From assembly GCA_963556255.1 (NCBI GenBank), contig OY744610.1, forward strand, positions 14,113,417-14,177,416: DNA of 64,000 bases, read 5' to 3'. Source of the DNA: Allolobophora icterica (taxonomy: Eukaryota; Annelida; Clitellata; Crassiclitellata; Lumbricidae). Below, piece by piece: positions 35,101 through 44,800 of this stretch (the first letter of the stretch is position 1; every line of letters starts with the position of its first letter). The position numbers and the translations under genes are program-made. A model generated the notes under the pieces. It was not told the DNA's origin, did not search any database, and saw only the letters and a list, made by a program, of their open reading frames with translations.

Positions 35101-35660
35101 CTATGCTCAAAGTTAGATCTGGTAAAGTCAGAACATGCTCAAGGTAATCAGCAACATATTATAAAAGAGGAAATGAAAGCAATTCTATACTTACTGTTGC
35201 CTGATTTGAGATTCCCGTGAACAATGGACCTTTCATGCAAGTAGAACATTCCATTAGCTATCTGTTCGGCCCAATCTATGACACGAGAGTAAGGAAGAGG
35301 CGATGTCTGCGATCGTAGAGCCTTTGTCAGGGTTCCTCCACTGGCGTATTCCATCACAATATATAACGAAGGTGGGAGATCGGTGCTAACATACAAGATC
35401 TTGATCAGGTTACGATGATCAAGGGTGTTCCACACTTGCACGTTTTCAATCATCTCAACCACATTCCTTTCCGTTGTCCCTTGATCCTTTGAGTCACTTG
35501 AACGCTTAACTACGATTTGTTTAAAAGCGAACAACGTATTCTTCCAAAGACAAGGACCGTAGACATCCCCAAAGACCCCTCTTCCGATAAGCTTTGTCAC
35601 AGGTATCTGTTCTTCAAAGTTAATATAAGAAAAGGGGGAATATTCTTCAGCAGAAGCCAT
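28282..35660 (-). CDS. Pseudokinase / NHL-like beta-propeller fusion protein (8 exons)
   Basis: Eight exons join on the minus strand (35,660-35,195; 34,885-34,717; 34,388-34,270; 33,892-33,824; 31,638-31,564; 30,599-30,564; 30,450-30,364; 29,123-28,282) with GT-AG borders and matching phases throughout, giving 1,863 nt and 620 residues. Residues ~18-275 are a TKL/MLK-like kinase domain: Gly loop GRGVFG (26-31), beta-3 Lys47, VMEYASGG, HGNLKSGN (148-155), GFD (176-178), ASE (195-197), DVWSYGVVLWEILT and GCWEQTQEKRP. HRD and DFG have lost their Asp residues, so catalysis is doubtful. Residues ~276-340 are a charged, probably helical linker. Residues ~341-620 are a beta-propeller of NHL type (CPTYLAVDKDGSIIFCD, GAHRLLMLNS). 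An in-frame TAA directly precedes the ATG. It probably signals or scaffolds in the cytosol (no signal peptide or membrane segment). Function not known. Confidence 0.8.
29225..29450 (+). mobile_element. tRNA-derived SINE in intron 7 of the pseudokinase gene
   Basis: A-box-like AGTCTAGTAGTTGGCGTGC and a near-perfect B box GGGTTCAAATTCC about 45 bp later, then a unique body. It is antisense to the host gene. Confidence 0.6.
30364..30450 (-). CDS. Pseudokinase gene exon 7 (charged helix)
   Basis: 87 nt; acceptor TTCTAG|ATTCTG, donor CAGCCAG|GTAGGT. It encodes SVDYKMRLKQQMEKDEAARG and ELLKQSQP, a likely coiled or single helix joining kinase and propeller. Phase 1 on both sides. Confidence 0.78.
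30564..30599 (-). CDS. Pseudokinase gene exon 6 (36-nt microexon)
   Basis: Acceptor GTTACAG|GTAAAT and donor GACGAGG|GTAAGC. It encodes KLEGESPNKDE between split Gly and Asp codons. Phase 1 on both sides, so it could be skipped without a frameshift. Confidence 0.7.
31564..31638 (-). CDS. Pseudokinase gene exon 5 (linker)
   Basis: 75 nt; acceptor TTTGCAG|TTCAAG, donor CAGAAG|GTATCG. It encodes LQDKEVTEILKAERRTDYYE and SMTPE. A 1.56-kb hAT element ends with its duplication 13 bp upstream of this acceptor, in the branch-point/polypyrimidine region. Confidence 0.75.
31660..33222. mobile_element. Non-autonomous hAT element in intron 4 of the pseudokinase gene
   Basis: Starts CAGTGGCGGCGCGTGG and ends CCACGCGCCGCCACTG, a 16-bp perfect inverted repeat. 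A perfect 8-bp duplication ATCAATGG flanks it (31,652-31,659 and 33,223-33,230). GCCGCCCCCTC occurs inverted near both ends. No transposase frame. Confidence 0.92.
33290..33556 (+). mobile_element. hAT-type MITE, family M1, copy 2
   Basis: CAGTGCTCTTTTTC...GAAAAAAGCACTG, 267 bp, with a perfect 8-bp duplication GTATTCGT (33,282-33,289 and 33,557-33,564). GGTTCCGGAAC motifs lie near the left end and CCGGAACGCCGTTCCGG near the right. It has the same orientation as copy 3. It lies in intron 4 of the pseudokinase gene, 67 bp from the preceding hAT element. Confidence 0.92.
33824..33892 (-). CDS. Pseudokinase gene exon 4 (subdomain XI)
   Basis: 69 nt; acceptor AAAACAG|GTTGCTGG, donor ATATGC|GTATGT. 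In frame it reads GCWEQTQEKRPLFSEILSSL and then HDM, the CW...RP.F motif that closes kinase domains. The invariant Arg is present. Too short to show as a long open frame. Confidence 0.85.
34270..34388 (-). CDS. Pseudokinase gene exon 3 (C-lobe)
   Basis: 119 nt; acceptor GTAG|CTATGG, donor CAAAG|GTATAT. It encodes SYGVVLWEILTRHDPPEVE and AIPESCLGVLRNIFK. The loop normally found after WEILTG...P is short. Splicing from exon 2 restores Ser of the DVWSYG motif. Confidence 0.88.
34717..34885 (-). CDS. Pseudokinase gene exon 2 (activation segment)
   Basis: 169 nt; acceptor GTTGTAG|TT, donor TTTGGAG|GTTGCA. It encodes ILELFDPKCIQGTTLKITGF and then DQM: the position of DFG reads GFD. RTGIFSKASDVW follows. 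The APE Pro is Ser (VASEV). Phase in 1, out 2. Confidence 0.85.
35018..35130 (-). pseudogene. Duplicated catalytic-loop exon segment (frameshifted)
   Basis: 35,011-35,105 repeats 35,188-35,280 of exon 1, including the same ACA|GTAAGT donor. The reading IDWAEQIATGMFY then shifts because of a 2-bp insertion (within TTTCATGCAAGCATAGAAC on the plus strand); past it, LHERSIVHGNLKSDD can be read in another frame. Upstream, HVLTLPDLTLS aligns with the exon-1 sequence before IDWAEQ, and acceptor-like AGs are present. It is a relic of an internal or neighbouring gene duplication. The insertion could be a sequencing error, so a functional alternative exon is not excluded. Confidence 0.6.
35195..35660 (-). 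CDS. Pseudokinase gene exon 1 (N-lobe to catalytic loop)
   Basis: 155 codons plus one base, from ATG at 35,660. It holds the glycine loop, beta-3 Lys47, a candidate alpha-C Glu (E69 or E72), the hinge IVMEYASGGTL and the catalytic loop IVHGNLKSGN. The donor is ACA|GTAAGT. The MLK-type pattern IDWAEQIANGMFYLHER is clear. Phase 1 donor. Confidence 0.88.
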
Positions 35661-37180
35661 TTAGAACATCGACTCGTTGTTATTAGAGCAACTCTGAAAG
35701 AGAATTTCAGATGTAATCAAAACCAGAATCCGATTTAGTGTTTCCTGCAGAGATATTATAATTACTTTATCTGGAGCAAGCTACACAAACTCACACATTT
35801 TCTGCAGCAACACAAAGATGCTCAAACTACATGTGCTATATAAACTCAATCATTTAGCAAATTTCAGGTTTGACCAAGATAACTACAACCCTATCCAAAC
35901 TCTCATGGTTATAGCATTTTATAAACACAGTCTACATGTAGCATAGCTCAACAGCCTCTCATTGTAACTGCCTCCTTCAGTTAAGTTACATAGCTGGATA
36001 ACTAGAACGAACACTTGTTTACCGAGCCATATTTGCCGTTCGTTTTAACTGCATGCAGATAATAAAATGTGCGTGGGCTTGTGTAAATACAGATAGCAGG
36101 CTTCCTCTTAGAACTTGTTAATGCGACAGTTGACAACCATAAAAACCATAACAATATGTCGACCTAATTTGCATTGTATTTAATACAGTAGCTCTGATTA
36201 GTTTATTTGCAGTCAGGTTTCGCTTTTATATTTTACATAAAATGCGTACACATATATATTGGTATATATATACACATCACTGTCCGTCATATAGATGGAA
36301 CAAATTAAGCATTTGTGCAATCTTTGAAGTGACAAAACTGTAAGCAAATCACTTCATCATGTCAAATTTCAGTTTTACCGCAACATTCTTCACGCCTGTT
36401 GCATAGGCTAGCTTATCCAAAATCTCATCATTAACAGAAAATAACCATTTGGCTTAAGGGTTCGTTGTCACTGAACGATTGCAGCAACTCGTAACATTAG
36501 GTTGCTGATGATGTTATCGTTAACTATTTGTAATCGAAGCCTTTGTCGTAATCAACGGATGTCTTCAATTTCCAATAACTTCAGCCGAATGAATCAGCTT
36601 ATTCAGTTGGTCCAGAAGTTGGTAAATCAGGCATGGTCAGGTTCAACGGCAAATCCAGATCCAGATATTCTTATAAAGGCGTTATTTAACATCGTTATGA
36701 TCTACCACTGACTTGTGGCTGTGTGAAATTCTACACGACTAGCCATCTTCTAATCCGAACAAAACCCGTTAAGCAAAGCGACTCCTTTTGTCTTTTAAAA
36801 ACTGTACAGACGGATAATATGTTTCACATTTGAACGAGGCATAATTATTTAGCTAACATATAAGGATTTTAATCTGAAAGAGCATATTAACTGTTACCAA
36901 TAGCTATGTCGATCAGCAAAACAAGCCAAACATTTCCACTTTCGCTTTTGTGTTCTAGCTTATGGTTACAGGCAACGTCACGAGAGTTAATGGTTTTAAG
37001 AAACGGTGATAGAGAAACAAAGACGTGAAGTAAGTGATTGACCTGAAGCGGTCAGCATCGAACGCTATATAAAGTCCCCTTGGTCTTGGTTACTTGAGTT
37101 AGGTTGTTGTCTCATCAGGCCTCTGTTGTCTGGTTATGATTATCTAAGTAAATTAGTAAGTAGCCTTTATTTGCATCTAT
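35661..37180. other. Intergenic, upstream of pseudokinase gene
   Basis: About 1.5 kb of AT-rich sequence with no supported gene. It must include the promoter of the minus-strand gene, but no TATA box or other clear element could be assigned. Confidence 0.4.
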
Positions 37181-37299
37181 TTGTGATGTGCCAGTGGTAG
37201 CCTTCCTCCTCCGCCGCCTGGTTCTGCCGTCAAACTACTGGGGGATGGAGGACAAGCAGTCTTCTCCTTCGTTGACGTCTGCCCCTACTCCGACCATTC

Positions 37300-38915
37300 T
37301 GCCGTCTTCTACCCTTATTGGCGTCCGTCTGGGTACCTGGAACGTTCGCTCTCTACGAAAATAAGGATGTTACTGTCGCAGATGCGATACTTTCTGGCAT
37401 TCTAGATTTCCTATTGGTCACTGAATCGTGGCATCATGCTCCAACGGATGTCGCGCTGCGTCGGTCCTCTCCAACTGGCTACTCCTTCGTGGACTGCCCT
37501 GGGCCTGGCGCCTCCGATGGGCCCTCGTGGCAGTGGAATCATCATCGACCATCGAACGTCTTTACCTGTTCGACCGATCCTTATTCCATCTGTTCCAACA
37601 ACCTTCGAGATCCTGGCCGTCTTTGCTGCGTCGTCACATGGTCCTCTAACGGTTCTCGTCATCTACCGTCCGGGCTCAGAACCACCAACAGCCACCTTCT
37701 TCAGTGAGTTCGCCACGCTTCTCGAACAATTCGCTCTCTACAACAATCAGCTGATCACAGCCGGTGACTTAAATCTTCACTTGGAGGACCCAGCATAACC
37801 GGCGACTGCTGAGTTTACTGCTACCTTGGAGCAGTTTGGTCTGAAGCAGCAAGCGGCGGAATCTACACATGAACTCGGAAGCTGGCTTGATGTCCTCACA
37901 ACCCGAGATGATTGTCGGGTGGTTGACCTGGTCGTCCATCCTTCGACCATATCGGAACACGGCCTCGTCGTCGCTACAGTACCCCAGTGTTCGTTGAGAG
38001 ACAATATCGTTTCTGGCGGAAACTGGACCGTGTGGCTCTTCGTGAGGCCTTGCTGCGTGTTCCTGCCATCGCCGACCCGTCCATGCTGAAAGATGCGAGG
38101 ACCAGCGAACTCTTCTCCTTCTACGAGTCAACACTTAGCACCCTACTTCCGTCACACCCAGCCAGAGCGCGTCAATCTGTTCTTTCCCCATAGTTTGACG
38201 CGGAGTGCCGCTCACTCCGGAGCCGTGCTCGTTGCCTGGAGAGGCGATACAGGCGTACTAAACTGCCCCCCGACCTGTGTCCAATACGTTCGTGAGATGC
38301 ATGGGGTGTACAGGCGGAAGGATCAGGTTTACTGGCAGCACAAGATTGCCAGCCACACAGGGGATCCTAAGAGGTTATGGTCAACTTTCAACGATCTCTT
38401 TGGTCGCGCTGGCTACGTTGGACGCTCGACTTTTCCTCTCTTCAAATCGGATACTACCTCGGGGCATTCAACGCGAATGTCAACGCCATCCGCAAGGTCA
38501 CCGTCGGCTCTCTTCCTCCGATCTTTTCATCGACTGACTATGAGCTCAGTCAACTGGATCCAGTCTCAAGACCTGCGCAAACTCATCTTAGACTCTACGT
38601 CAAAAACATGTGACATGGTTCCGTTTCCTACGTTCTTACTTCAGGAGTTTGTGAACATCCTACTGCCTTTCTTAACAGTGCTCTGCAAATAGTTCCCTTC
38701 GTGAGGATATCCTCACAGCGTCGCAGAAAAAAAGCTATAAAGCGGTACCTAAACGCGAGGGCTTGGATCTAGCTGACCCTAATAACTTTAAGAATGACTT
38801 TTCTCCTTCAGTCATTATGTCAGTCCAAGAGAGGCTCATGAGTCGTGGAATCCAACAGCTTTATAACCAACCACGTATTGTGGGACCATCGCTTGACTTC
38901 ATAGTTCAAGGTCAC
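37300..38915 (+). pseudogene. LINE relic: AP endonuclease and RT N-terminus
   Basis: Reading across frames gives GVRLGTWNVRSLRK, ILSGILDFLLVTESWHHAP, TVLVIYRPGSEPPTATFF and NNQLITAGDLNLHLEDPA (endonuclease blocks), then VYRRKDQVYWQHKIASHTGD, PKRLWSTFNDLFGRAG and SLREDILTASQKK-like sequence leading into PADPNNF-type RT motif 0. Numerous frameshifts. The RT catalytic core is missing, so the copy is 3'-truncated or broken. ATG-rich frames here are pieces of one dead element. Confidence 0.8.
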
Positions 38916-39270
38916 TTGACTTGTTAATTCTAACCTTTGGCTTTATGGAAACTACGAGCGATATAAAGCTGTTCCTGGTGTCTATATCATGTTTTCTGAG
39001 TCTCGGAATCCAAAAGAGAATACTCAACAGAGTTATAATGAAAATTATGTGCTCATCGCATGACTTCGTAGTTCCGGGTCGCTTGACCTGTAGGCCTAAT
39101 GTTTAAACTTTGGTTTCCATTGAACTACAAGTTGGCCTAGCAGAATGGTGTTCTTGAATTCTATTTTATGTATTTCGGGGCCGAAAAATCGAAACATTCT
39201 ACGCTCAACATTGTACGACCATTGGATGGTCTTCTTTCACTTCACCCGGCGTGGTTGACCTTAGTTTTTC
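38880..39270. repeat. Diverged tandem repeat, ~175-bp units
   Basis: Blocks CATCGCTTGACTTCATAGTT, TCACTTGACTTGT and CTTTGG-TT-ATGGAAACTAC recur as CATCGCATGACTTCGTAGTT, TCGCTTGACCTGT and CTTTGGTTTCCATTGAACTAC, with a weaker third unit from about 39,205. Non-coding. Confidence 0.5.
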
Positions 39271-39723
39271 AGGAACTGCAAGCAATAGAATTGTGATCGT
39301 GGTGTTTGTTTAGTGCAGGCATTAAGGAACATTTTGAAAATAAGATAAGTCATTATGCGTAGTGATTTACAGTAAAATAATCACAACAAACTTTCTACGA
39401 CTATTCCAGAGTTATTTTTCACCACAATTTATCGAGAACTTTGAGTTTTTTGGTACACCCTAACCAGAAAGAACTCGGGAGTCGAGAATTTTAGAGATAA
39501 CCAAAGTTCTCGAACGCAGATCAAAATCTTAATCTGTTAATAATGTTGCACACTAAACAAATGACGTTCATGAGATACAGTAGGCATACAGCGTATCTTT
39601 GTTTCTTATTTAAAGACAGCTGCCGTATGCTATAGCACGAACTAGCAGAATTGATCTGCCTCTCGAGACGTCCCATTAATAATTACGTAGTTAAGCAATC
39701 CTGCTGTTACCGGCAGAGCCGCC
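39271..39723. other. Intergenic, nothing recognised
   Basis: AT-rich sequence without a supported gene, repeat match or regulatory element. Confidence 0.4.
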
Positions 39724-39731
39724 ACCGTCGT

Positions 39732-40059
39732 CAGGCCCGGTTCGTCCGTTGGGCAAAGTGGGCAACCGCCCAGGGCCGCCGATTTTTAGGGGCCGCCAAT
39801 TTTCCAATTTTCCCAAAAAATTTGACCATTTTTATAAGCTAAAAGAGGCGAATGACTAAAAAAAAAAAAGTCATCAACTTTTTTTTGTGCTTAGGGCCGC
39901 TGATGTGCGGATTTTCGAAAAAAATTCATATTATGACGTGCTAAAAGAGGTGAATGACTAAAAAAAAAAAAAAAAAAAAAGGTCATCAACTTTTTTTGTG
40001 CTTAGGGCCGCCGATTTGCCGATTTGCCCAGGGCCGCCAAATGTCTTGAGCCGGGCCTG
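39732..40059. mobile_element. hAT-type MITE with internal duplication
   Basis: Starts CAGGCCCGGTTC and ends GAGCCGGGCCTG; a perfect 8-bp duplication ACCGTCGT flanks it (39,724-39,731 and 40,060-40,067). A ~120-bp interior segment (CTAAAAGAGGCGAATGACTA, poly-A, GTCATCAACTT, TGCTTAGGGCCGC) is tandemly duplicated. Non-coding, 328 bp. Confidence 0.92.
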
Positions 40060-40254
40060 ACCGTCGTTAGCGATCCAACTATTGATCTGTGGGCGGAGTC
40101 TGGACAGCGTTATTCCAGCGTTGTAATGGCATCAACCAAGCGTCAAACCCGCTTGATTCGGGCTAGGTTTGCCCACTTCGCGCGCGAAGATCAATCTCTG
40201 TGATGAATTTTCTAGTGCCGGTGGTAACCACTTTGTCTTCGTGAATATTTCACC

Positions 40255-40790
40255 ATCCAACCATCCAGTTCTTTGCAATCTTCCTCTCTCACCTACCTAT
40301 CTTCTAGTCGCCTCAGTGACCACAGATAATAAGCATCTGAAACCCTCTCACCGACCCACATGCTACACTGCACTTCACCTGTGCATCCTTCTCTCATGTA
40401 ACTTACGTAACTATTTCCCTTCACACTACATGTCGTTGACCTCCCATCATCAGTATCAAATCCATCTAGGCTTATATATCACTCATAAAACTACGATTCA
40501 AAACTGATTCTCCAATCTGAAAAAATCTTACCAGGATCCAGCAAATCCGCCGCCTTCTAAATTTATTTTCTACGTAAGCAGTTCATCTGTTTCCGTTAAC
40601 TTTCAAAGACTTCTGACTAGGGAGTAGGGAGATATATAAAAGGATCGATTCAATTGATCCTTTTCTTTACATACTATCTCTGACTTAAGACAGCACTCAC
40701 GAATAAGATGGTGCTTCAAGCCTTTGCTAATAAGTAGCGCTTTGGGCACTTTCACAAATTACGAACTTAATTGTATGGTTGGTGGTAGAG
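40255..40790 (+). repeat. Dispersed repeat R2, copy 1
   Basis: Matches the reverse complement of 56,645-57,155 along its length: CCATCCAGTTCT, TCTTCCTCTCTCACCTACC, TCAGTGACCACAGATAAT, CATGTCGTTGACCT, TCTTACCAGGATCCAG, GGATCGATTCAATTG and TAGCGCTTTGGGCACT. A shorter copy precedes R1 copy D at 44,800-45,270. No coding frame. R2 is followed by R1 here and at 45 kb, so they may be one element. Confidence 0.7.
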
Positions 40791-40964
40791 TCGTGTATTA
40801 CTAATACATTACTATAAGAAGATTTATAAAGCGCAAGTTATTATAGCTAAATACACTGCACATACCGAGTGGAGGTCAAGGATGTTTCCTTTGCTGAAGC
40901 ACCAGTATCTGATACCTCCCGTCCTTAGCAGCAGACACGCATTCTCGACGCGTCCTCGATTATT

Positions 40965-42245
40965 CAACACAGAACGTAGGCTAATAAGAACAACCGTAAA
41001 CGCATATAGGCACCAACAAACAGCCGACAAGTCTTATATTATGCTGTATATCTAGGTGCAACATCTTTCAATTATGCAGGGCTTGTTAAATATGGGATAT
41101 GTTAATGAAGTCTGTTCAACAATAAAATCCCAAGCCTTTTATTAGCAACTGTTGATTTATGCGTTGTTAGCAGCCAATTGACCTACATTGTGTGTTTAAG
41201 AAAAACAGGTGGCGGTCTAAAGACACGAGGCAAAGTTTCAGTAGAACAATCATCCTGTGACCCTTTCTGCTCACGACCTCCCATAATATGATAGTTACTT
41301 CGAGAGTTTCTGGGAAGGAGCTCTATAAATGTCTACTTACATGTACGTTACATTCGATGCCATTTGATGAGCAAATTTGCATGCCAGTCTGCTTTGTCTG
41401 TCTATCTGTCTGTCTGTCTGTATGTCTGTGCGTCTGGCAAGAATTCATGCATGTTGGTGCAAGATCTATGTATGTGTGTGTAATGTGTTGGGGATACGCT
41501 TACTACATAATGAAGATTTACAGATACATAGATAAATAGACAGAAACCGAGGGACAGAGAGAGAGAAAGACAGAGACAGAGGGGAGAAAGACAAAGAGAC
41601 AGCACAGTGTCATATATTTATTGGTATAGACTGGTCCGCTGCACTAGTTTGAGAGCCAGAGCAAGCTGCAAAGGTTTCTCACTGGCTCATAAACCTTTCC
41701 AAACAAGATCCTGTTCAGCGCTCGCGAATCAGCTGGTGACTTGTCCTTAGCTTAAGAGTAGCGCTTTTTAATTTGGAGTTTACGATTGTTGATCGTACTT
41801 TATACCAGCCTTAAACAGCATCTAGGTCTGCGGCCCTTTGAAGCATCATAAATAAATGTGATGATATGATGTTGTTAATACGTCAATTAACTCGCTGCCG
41901 ATATGTAAATTTAGATTCAACACCTCTCGTATAACGGAATGAGTCTGTGTATGCATGCATTTTTATGCCTACTCGTACACAAGATGCAAGACACTGGCGT
42001 TCAATGTCAGATGAGGCTGTATTGCAAATGTAAGGCCGTAATTCTAATTGTAATTACTATAATTTATATAGCGTCGTCAGCAGCTGTACACTGTCAGCGG
42101 GAAAGCTACGAGTCACACGATAGTAGGTACATTTTTACTGTTGTTTGTAACCATGAAGAGTTTTGACCTCCTGAATATAATTATGCAGAAAGACCCCTCC
42201 GGACACGAGGACCAGCGACCCAACGGTCAATTGTTTTTGATCGTC
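40965..42245 (+). repeat. Dispersed repeat R1, copy C
   Basis: Aligns with R1 copies A and B (AAGAACAACCGTAA, GAGGCAAAGTTTCA, AGAGCCAGAGCAAGCTGCAAA, TCTGCGGCCCTTTGAAG, ACACTGTCAGCGG, CATGAAGAGTTTTGACCTCC). The purine tract at 41,535-41,602 (GAGAGAGAAAGACAGAGACA) has not expanded into a pure array. Confidence 0.7.
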
Positions 42246-42583
42246 TTCTCTCACTACAGCTCGGCTATATATAGTAACAGCAGATGATTTCATCTAAAAC
42301 TCACTTTACTTCACCTCTGACCGATCTGCCACAGGGCCGCATTAAGGCTAGTGCGGGCCCGGGTGCTGTGAATACCCATTTAGCCATCAGCGAGGGCCCA
42401 ATTACAAGTATAATAGAAAAATTTAATGTACACTGTACTTCCGAAAATGCGGGCCCCTCAAAACTGCGGGCCCGGGTGCTGCAGCACCCTTAGCACCCCT
42501 ATAATTCTTAACTGTTCACAATATACAAAATATGCAATGCTTAAACACTGTCCGCCCGCCGCTGCTGGCCGTGTTTACGACCC
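42246..42583. other. Non-coding, hAT-like fragment
   Basis: CAGGGCCGCATTAAGG at 42,334 resembles a hAT terminus, and GCGGGCCCGGGTGCTG occurs twice (about 42,352 and 42,465). No partner terminus or target duplication was found, so it is a fragment. Confidence 0.4.
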
Positions 42584-43227
42584 TAGGGGAGAGTTGCCAT
42601 AATTGGACCACTTAAGGGAAACTGAGGTTTTCTGAATGAATGCTACTGAATTTCTAAAAGGAAATTATGCCACATGATGGGCTAATATGTCAAGTATGTT
42701 GTTAATAAGCAAGGAACAGATAGTATTCATGTAAATATGAAAAATAACTAAAACAGCTAGAGCTGTAATAGGTCCAATCAAGGCAACCTGTTGCCTTAAA
42801 TGGACCACATGGTTGCCTTGACTGGACCAGTTGCCCTGAATGGAACACATCATATTAAAGATGTTTTTAAAAGATAATTTGCAAAAAAAACACACTTGAA
42901 ACGTTTAAAAACACTTATTGTCTACAAACATACAATAAAAGTACAATGATGTACAAAAAAGACGAACAGTCAACAATGAAGTAAGACAGTAGCATGTTCA
43001 AGGAAAAAATCAAATAATTAAATAAAACCAAACAAAACCACGAGCAAGCAGGGCACAAATACATATACAAATACTGTGATGCATATACAACAGAAAGAAA
43101 ATGTTATTTGATATAATACAAGCCAATTGTAATTATTATTATTTTAAGAATCAAAATATAACATTGCAAGTGCCGGTGTCCTTAAATGGACCACGCGATA
43201 TTCAGTCTTGTTGTCAAGACCTTAAAC

Positions 43228-43400
43228 CTCATGACCAAGACCAAGACCAAGACCTTGAACCTCAAGACCAAGACCAAGACCAAGACCTTGAACCTCGAGA
43301 CCAAGACCAAGACCAAGACCTTGAACCTCAAGACCAAGACCTTGAACCTCAAGACCAAGACCAAGACCAAGACTTTAAAACTCAAGACCAAAACCAAGAA
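43228..43400. repeat. Hexamer minisatellite, (ACCAAG)n with TTGAACCTC spacers
   Basis: Hexamers AGACCA/AAGACC are grouped in threes and separated by TTGAACCTC. One plus-strand frame gives a DQDQDLEPQ repeat within a 178-residue open frame (43,101-43,637); this has no other gene-like feature and is judged spurious. Confidence 0.85.
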
Positions 43401-43929
43401 CAATACCCAAAATCACAACCATATCCAGATTTCTATGCCTTACTAAAAAAAACCTGTCAAGTCAAACTACTCGCTATTTTAATTAAAACACGAATCTTTT
43501 ATTTTATTCAAATAAAACAATTCCAAATGCAGACTGCAGAGAATTCCGAATTCGTATTTACAGAAGTCCTTCAGGCGAAATCTTATTCCATATGCCTGTT
43601 GCATTTTATCAAAATCAATTCGCTCAGAATTTTCTGACCAAGACGTGACCTGTGGGTCCTCGTAAAAATTCTGCCATGTGAAAAATACGTTCTACAGTGC
43701 TGAATTCACTGGCACACAGAGCAGCTTTTCAAATTACCGGATGTAAATGTACAAATTGTGAGTCTGTTTTGAAATCATTTCATGGTAAATAACCAGAAGT
43801 CAAAATAAATGTAAAAAACAACTGTAAAGCCTCACTCACACCGTATAAACACTAAAGCAATTGTATTAGTAATTATTGGATAAATTATTAAAATCCTTGC
43901 GTTTTGTTAAATAACTCTTTATATTGTCA

Positions 43930-44115
43930 AAAGTCTTGGTCTTGGTCTTGCAAAACCAAGACCAAGACCTTGAACCTCAAGACCAAGACCAAGACCAAGA
44001 CCTTGAACCTCAAGACCAAGACCAAGACCAAGACCTTGAACCTCAAGACCAAGACCAAGACTTTTAAAAACGAACTCGAGTGCACTCGAGACCAAGACCT
44101 TGGTCTCGAGGACAA
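43930..44115. repeat. Second hexamer array with nested palindromes
   Basis: Begins with GTCTTGGTCTTGGTCTTG then ACCAAGACCAAGACC, an inverted junction. The array follows with TTGAACCTC spacers, and it ends in CTCGAGTGCACTCGAG (perfect 16-bp palindrome) overlapping a second palindrome with arms CTCGAGACCAA and TTGGTCTCGAG. It probably forms hairpins. Confidence 0.85.
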
Positions 44116-44639
44116 CAAGACTGGCGATATTATCGGTCCAATTCAGGACACTGAATGTGGTCCATTTCAGGCAACATGGACTACTTCTGTTTACACTGCG
44201 ATAGTTCAACGCTCATCAGTCTTAGCGTAAAATTACTTATTGTCGCTCAAACATGAAACGCGGCTATAGCTAAAACAAACATGATTTCATTTTTAAAAGC
44301 TTCCCTAAAATGTGTACACTCGTTGTCAGGTACGTCTAAAATTAGATCAGCACCACACGAAAAAGACTTATAAGCGCAATTTTAAAAATATATAGTTTTC
44401 CGTCAAACTGCCTGTGTCAACACGATCAATATTCAAGTGCGCAAGAATACAACAATTGAAAACGAGGCTATATATGTATCTAGGGGGTAAATAGGCCGTG
44501 GTCCAATTGAGGCAACGGTCCAATCGGAGAAACTCTCCCCTACCTGCCGTCACCACTCACCAGTATGGAAAGCCGACGATATAAAAAAAAACGGTTTGTT
44601 TCAACATAATATGTGCCGAGTGCCGAATAGTGGGCTGAT

Positions 44640-44800
44640 TTTAAAATAATTGACAGTTACAACTCAAACTCATAGTTTCTGTGAATTAAATCAAACTCAT
44701 AACTCACACTCTTTAAGGTGAGTTAAGTCAAACTCATAAATCACAGCAAGTGAGTTAATTCGTGAGTTTCAACTCATATGAGTTAACTCATACCCGACAC
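44640..44800. repeat. Repeated TGAGTT/AACTCA motif block
   Basis: A dozen or so copies of AACTCA(T) and (A)TGAGTT in both orientations within 160 bp, ending in ACTCATACCCGACACTG. It may be the end of a mobile element, but a partner terminus was not found. Confidence 0.5.

Larger units (their letters stand above)
42584..44542. mobile_element. Unclassified DNA transposon with TAGGGGAGAGTT ends
   Basis: Perfect 12-bp inverted ends TAGGGGAGAGTT (42,584-42,595) and AACTCTCCCCTA (44,531-44,542). Both subterminal regions are packed with GTCCAAT, TGGACCA and TTGCCT motifs in both orientations (42,600-42,850, 43,180-43,200, 44,125-44,180, 44,500-44,530), as expected for transposase-binding sites. The interior holds two arrays of an ACCAAG-type hexamer. 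No transposase frame; no clear target-site duplication (flanks ACCC and CCTG). The superfamily is unknown. Confidence 0.7.

Noticed and set aside
43101..43637. 178-residue protein with DQDQDLEP repeats
   Set aside because: Produced by the hexamer minisatellite inside a non-autonomous transposon; the same array at 43.95 kb breaks the frame.
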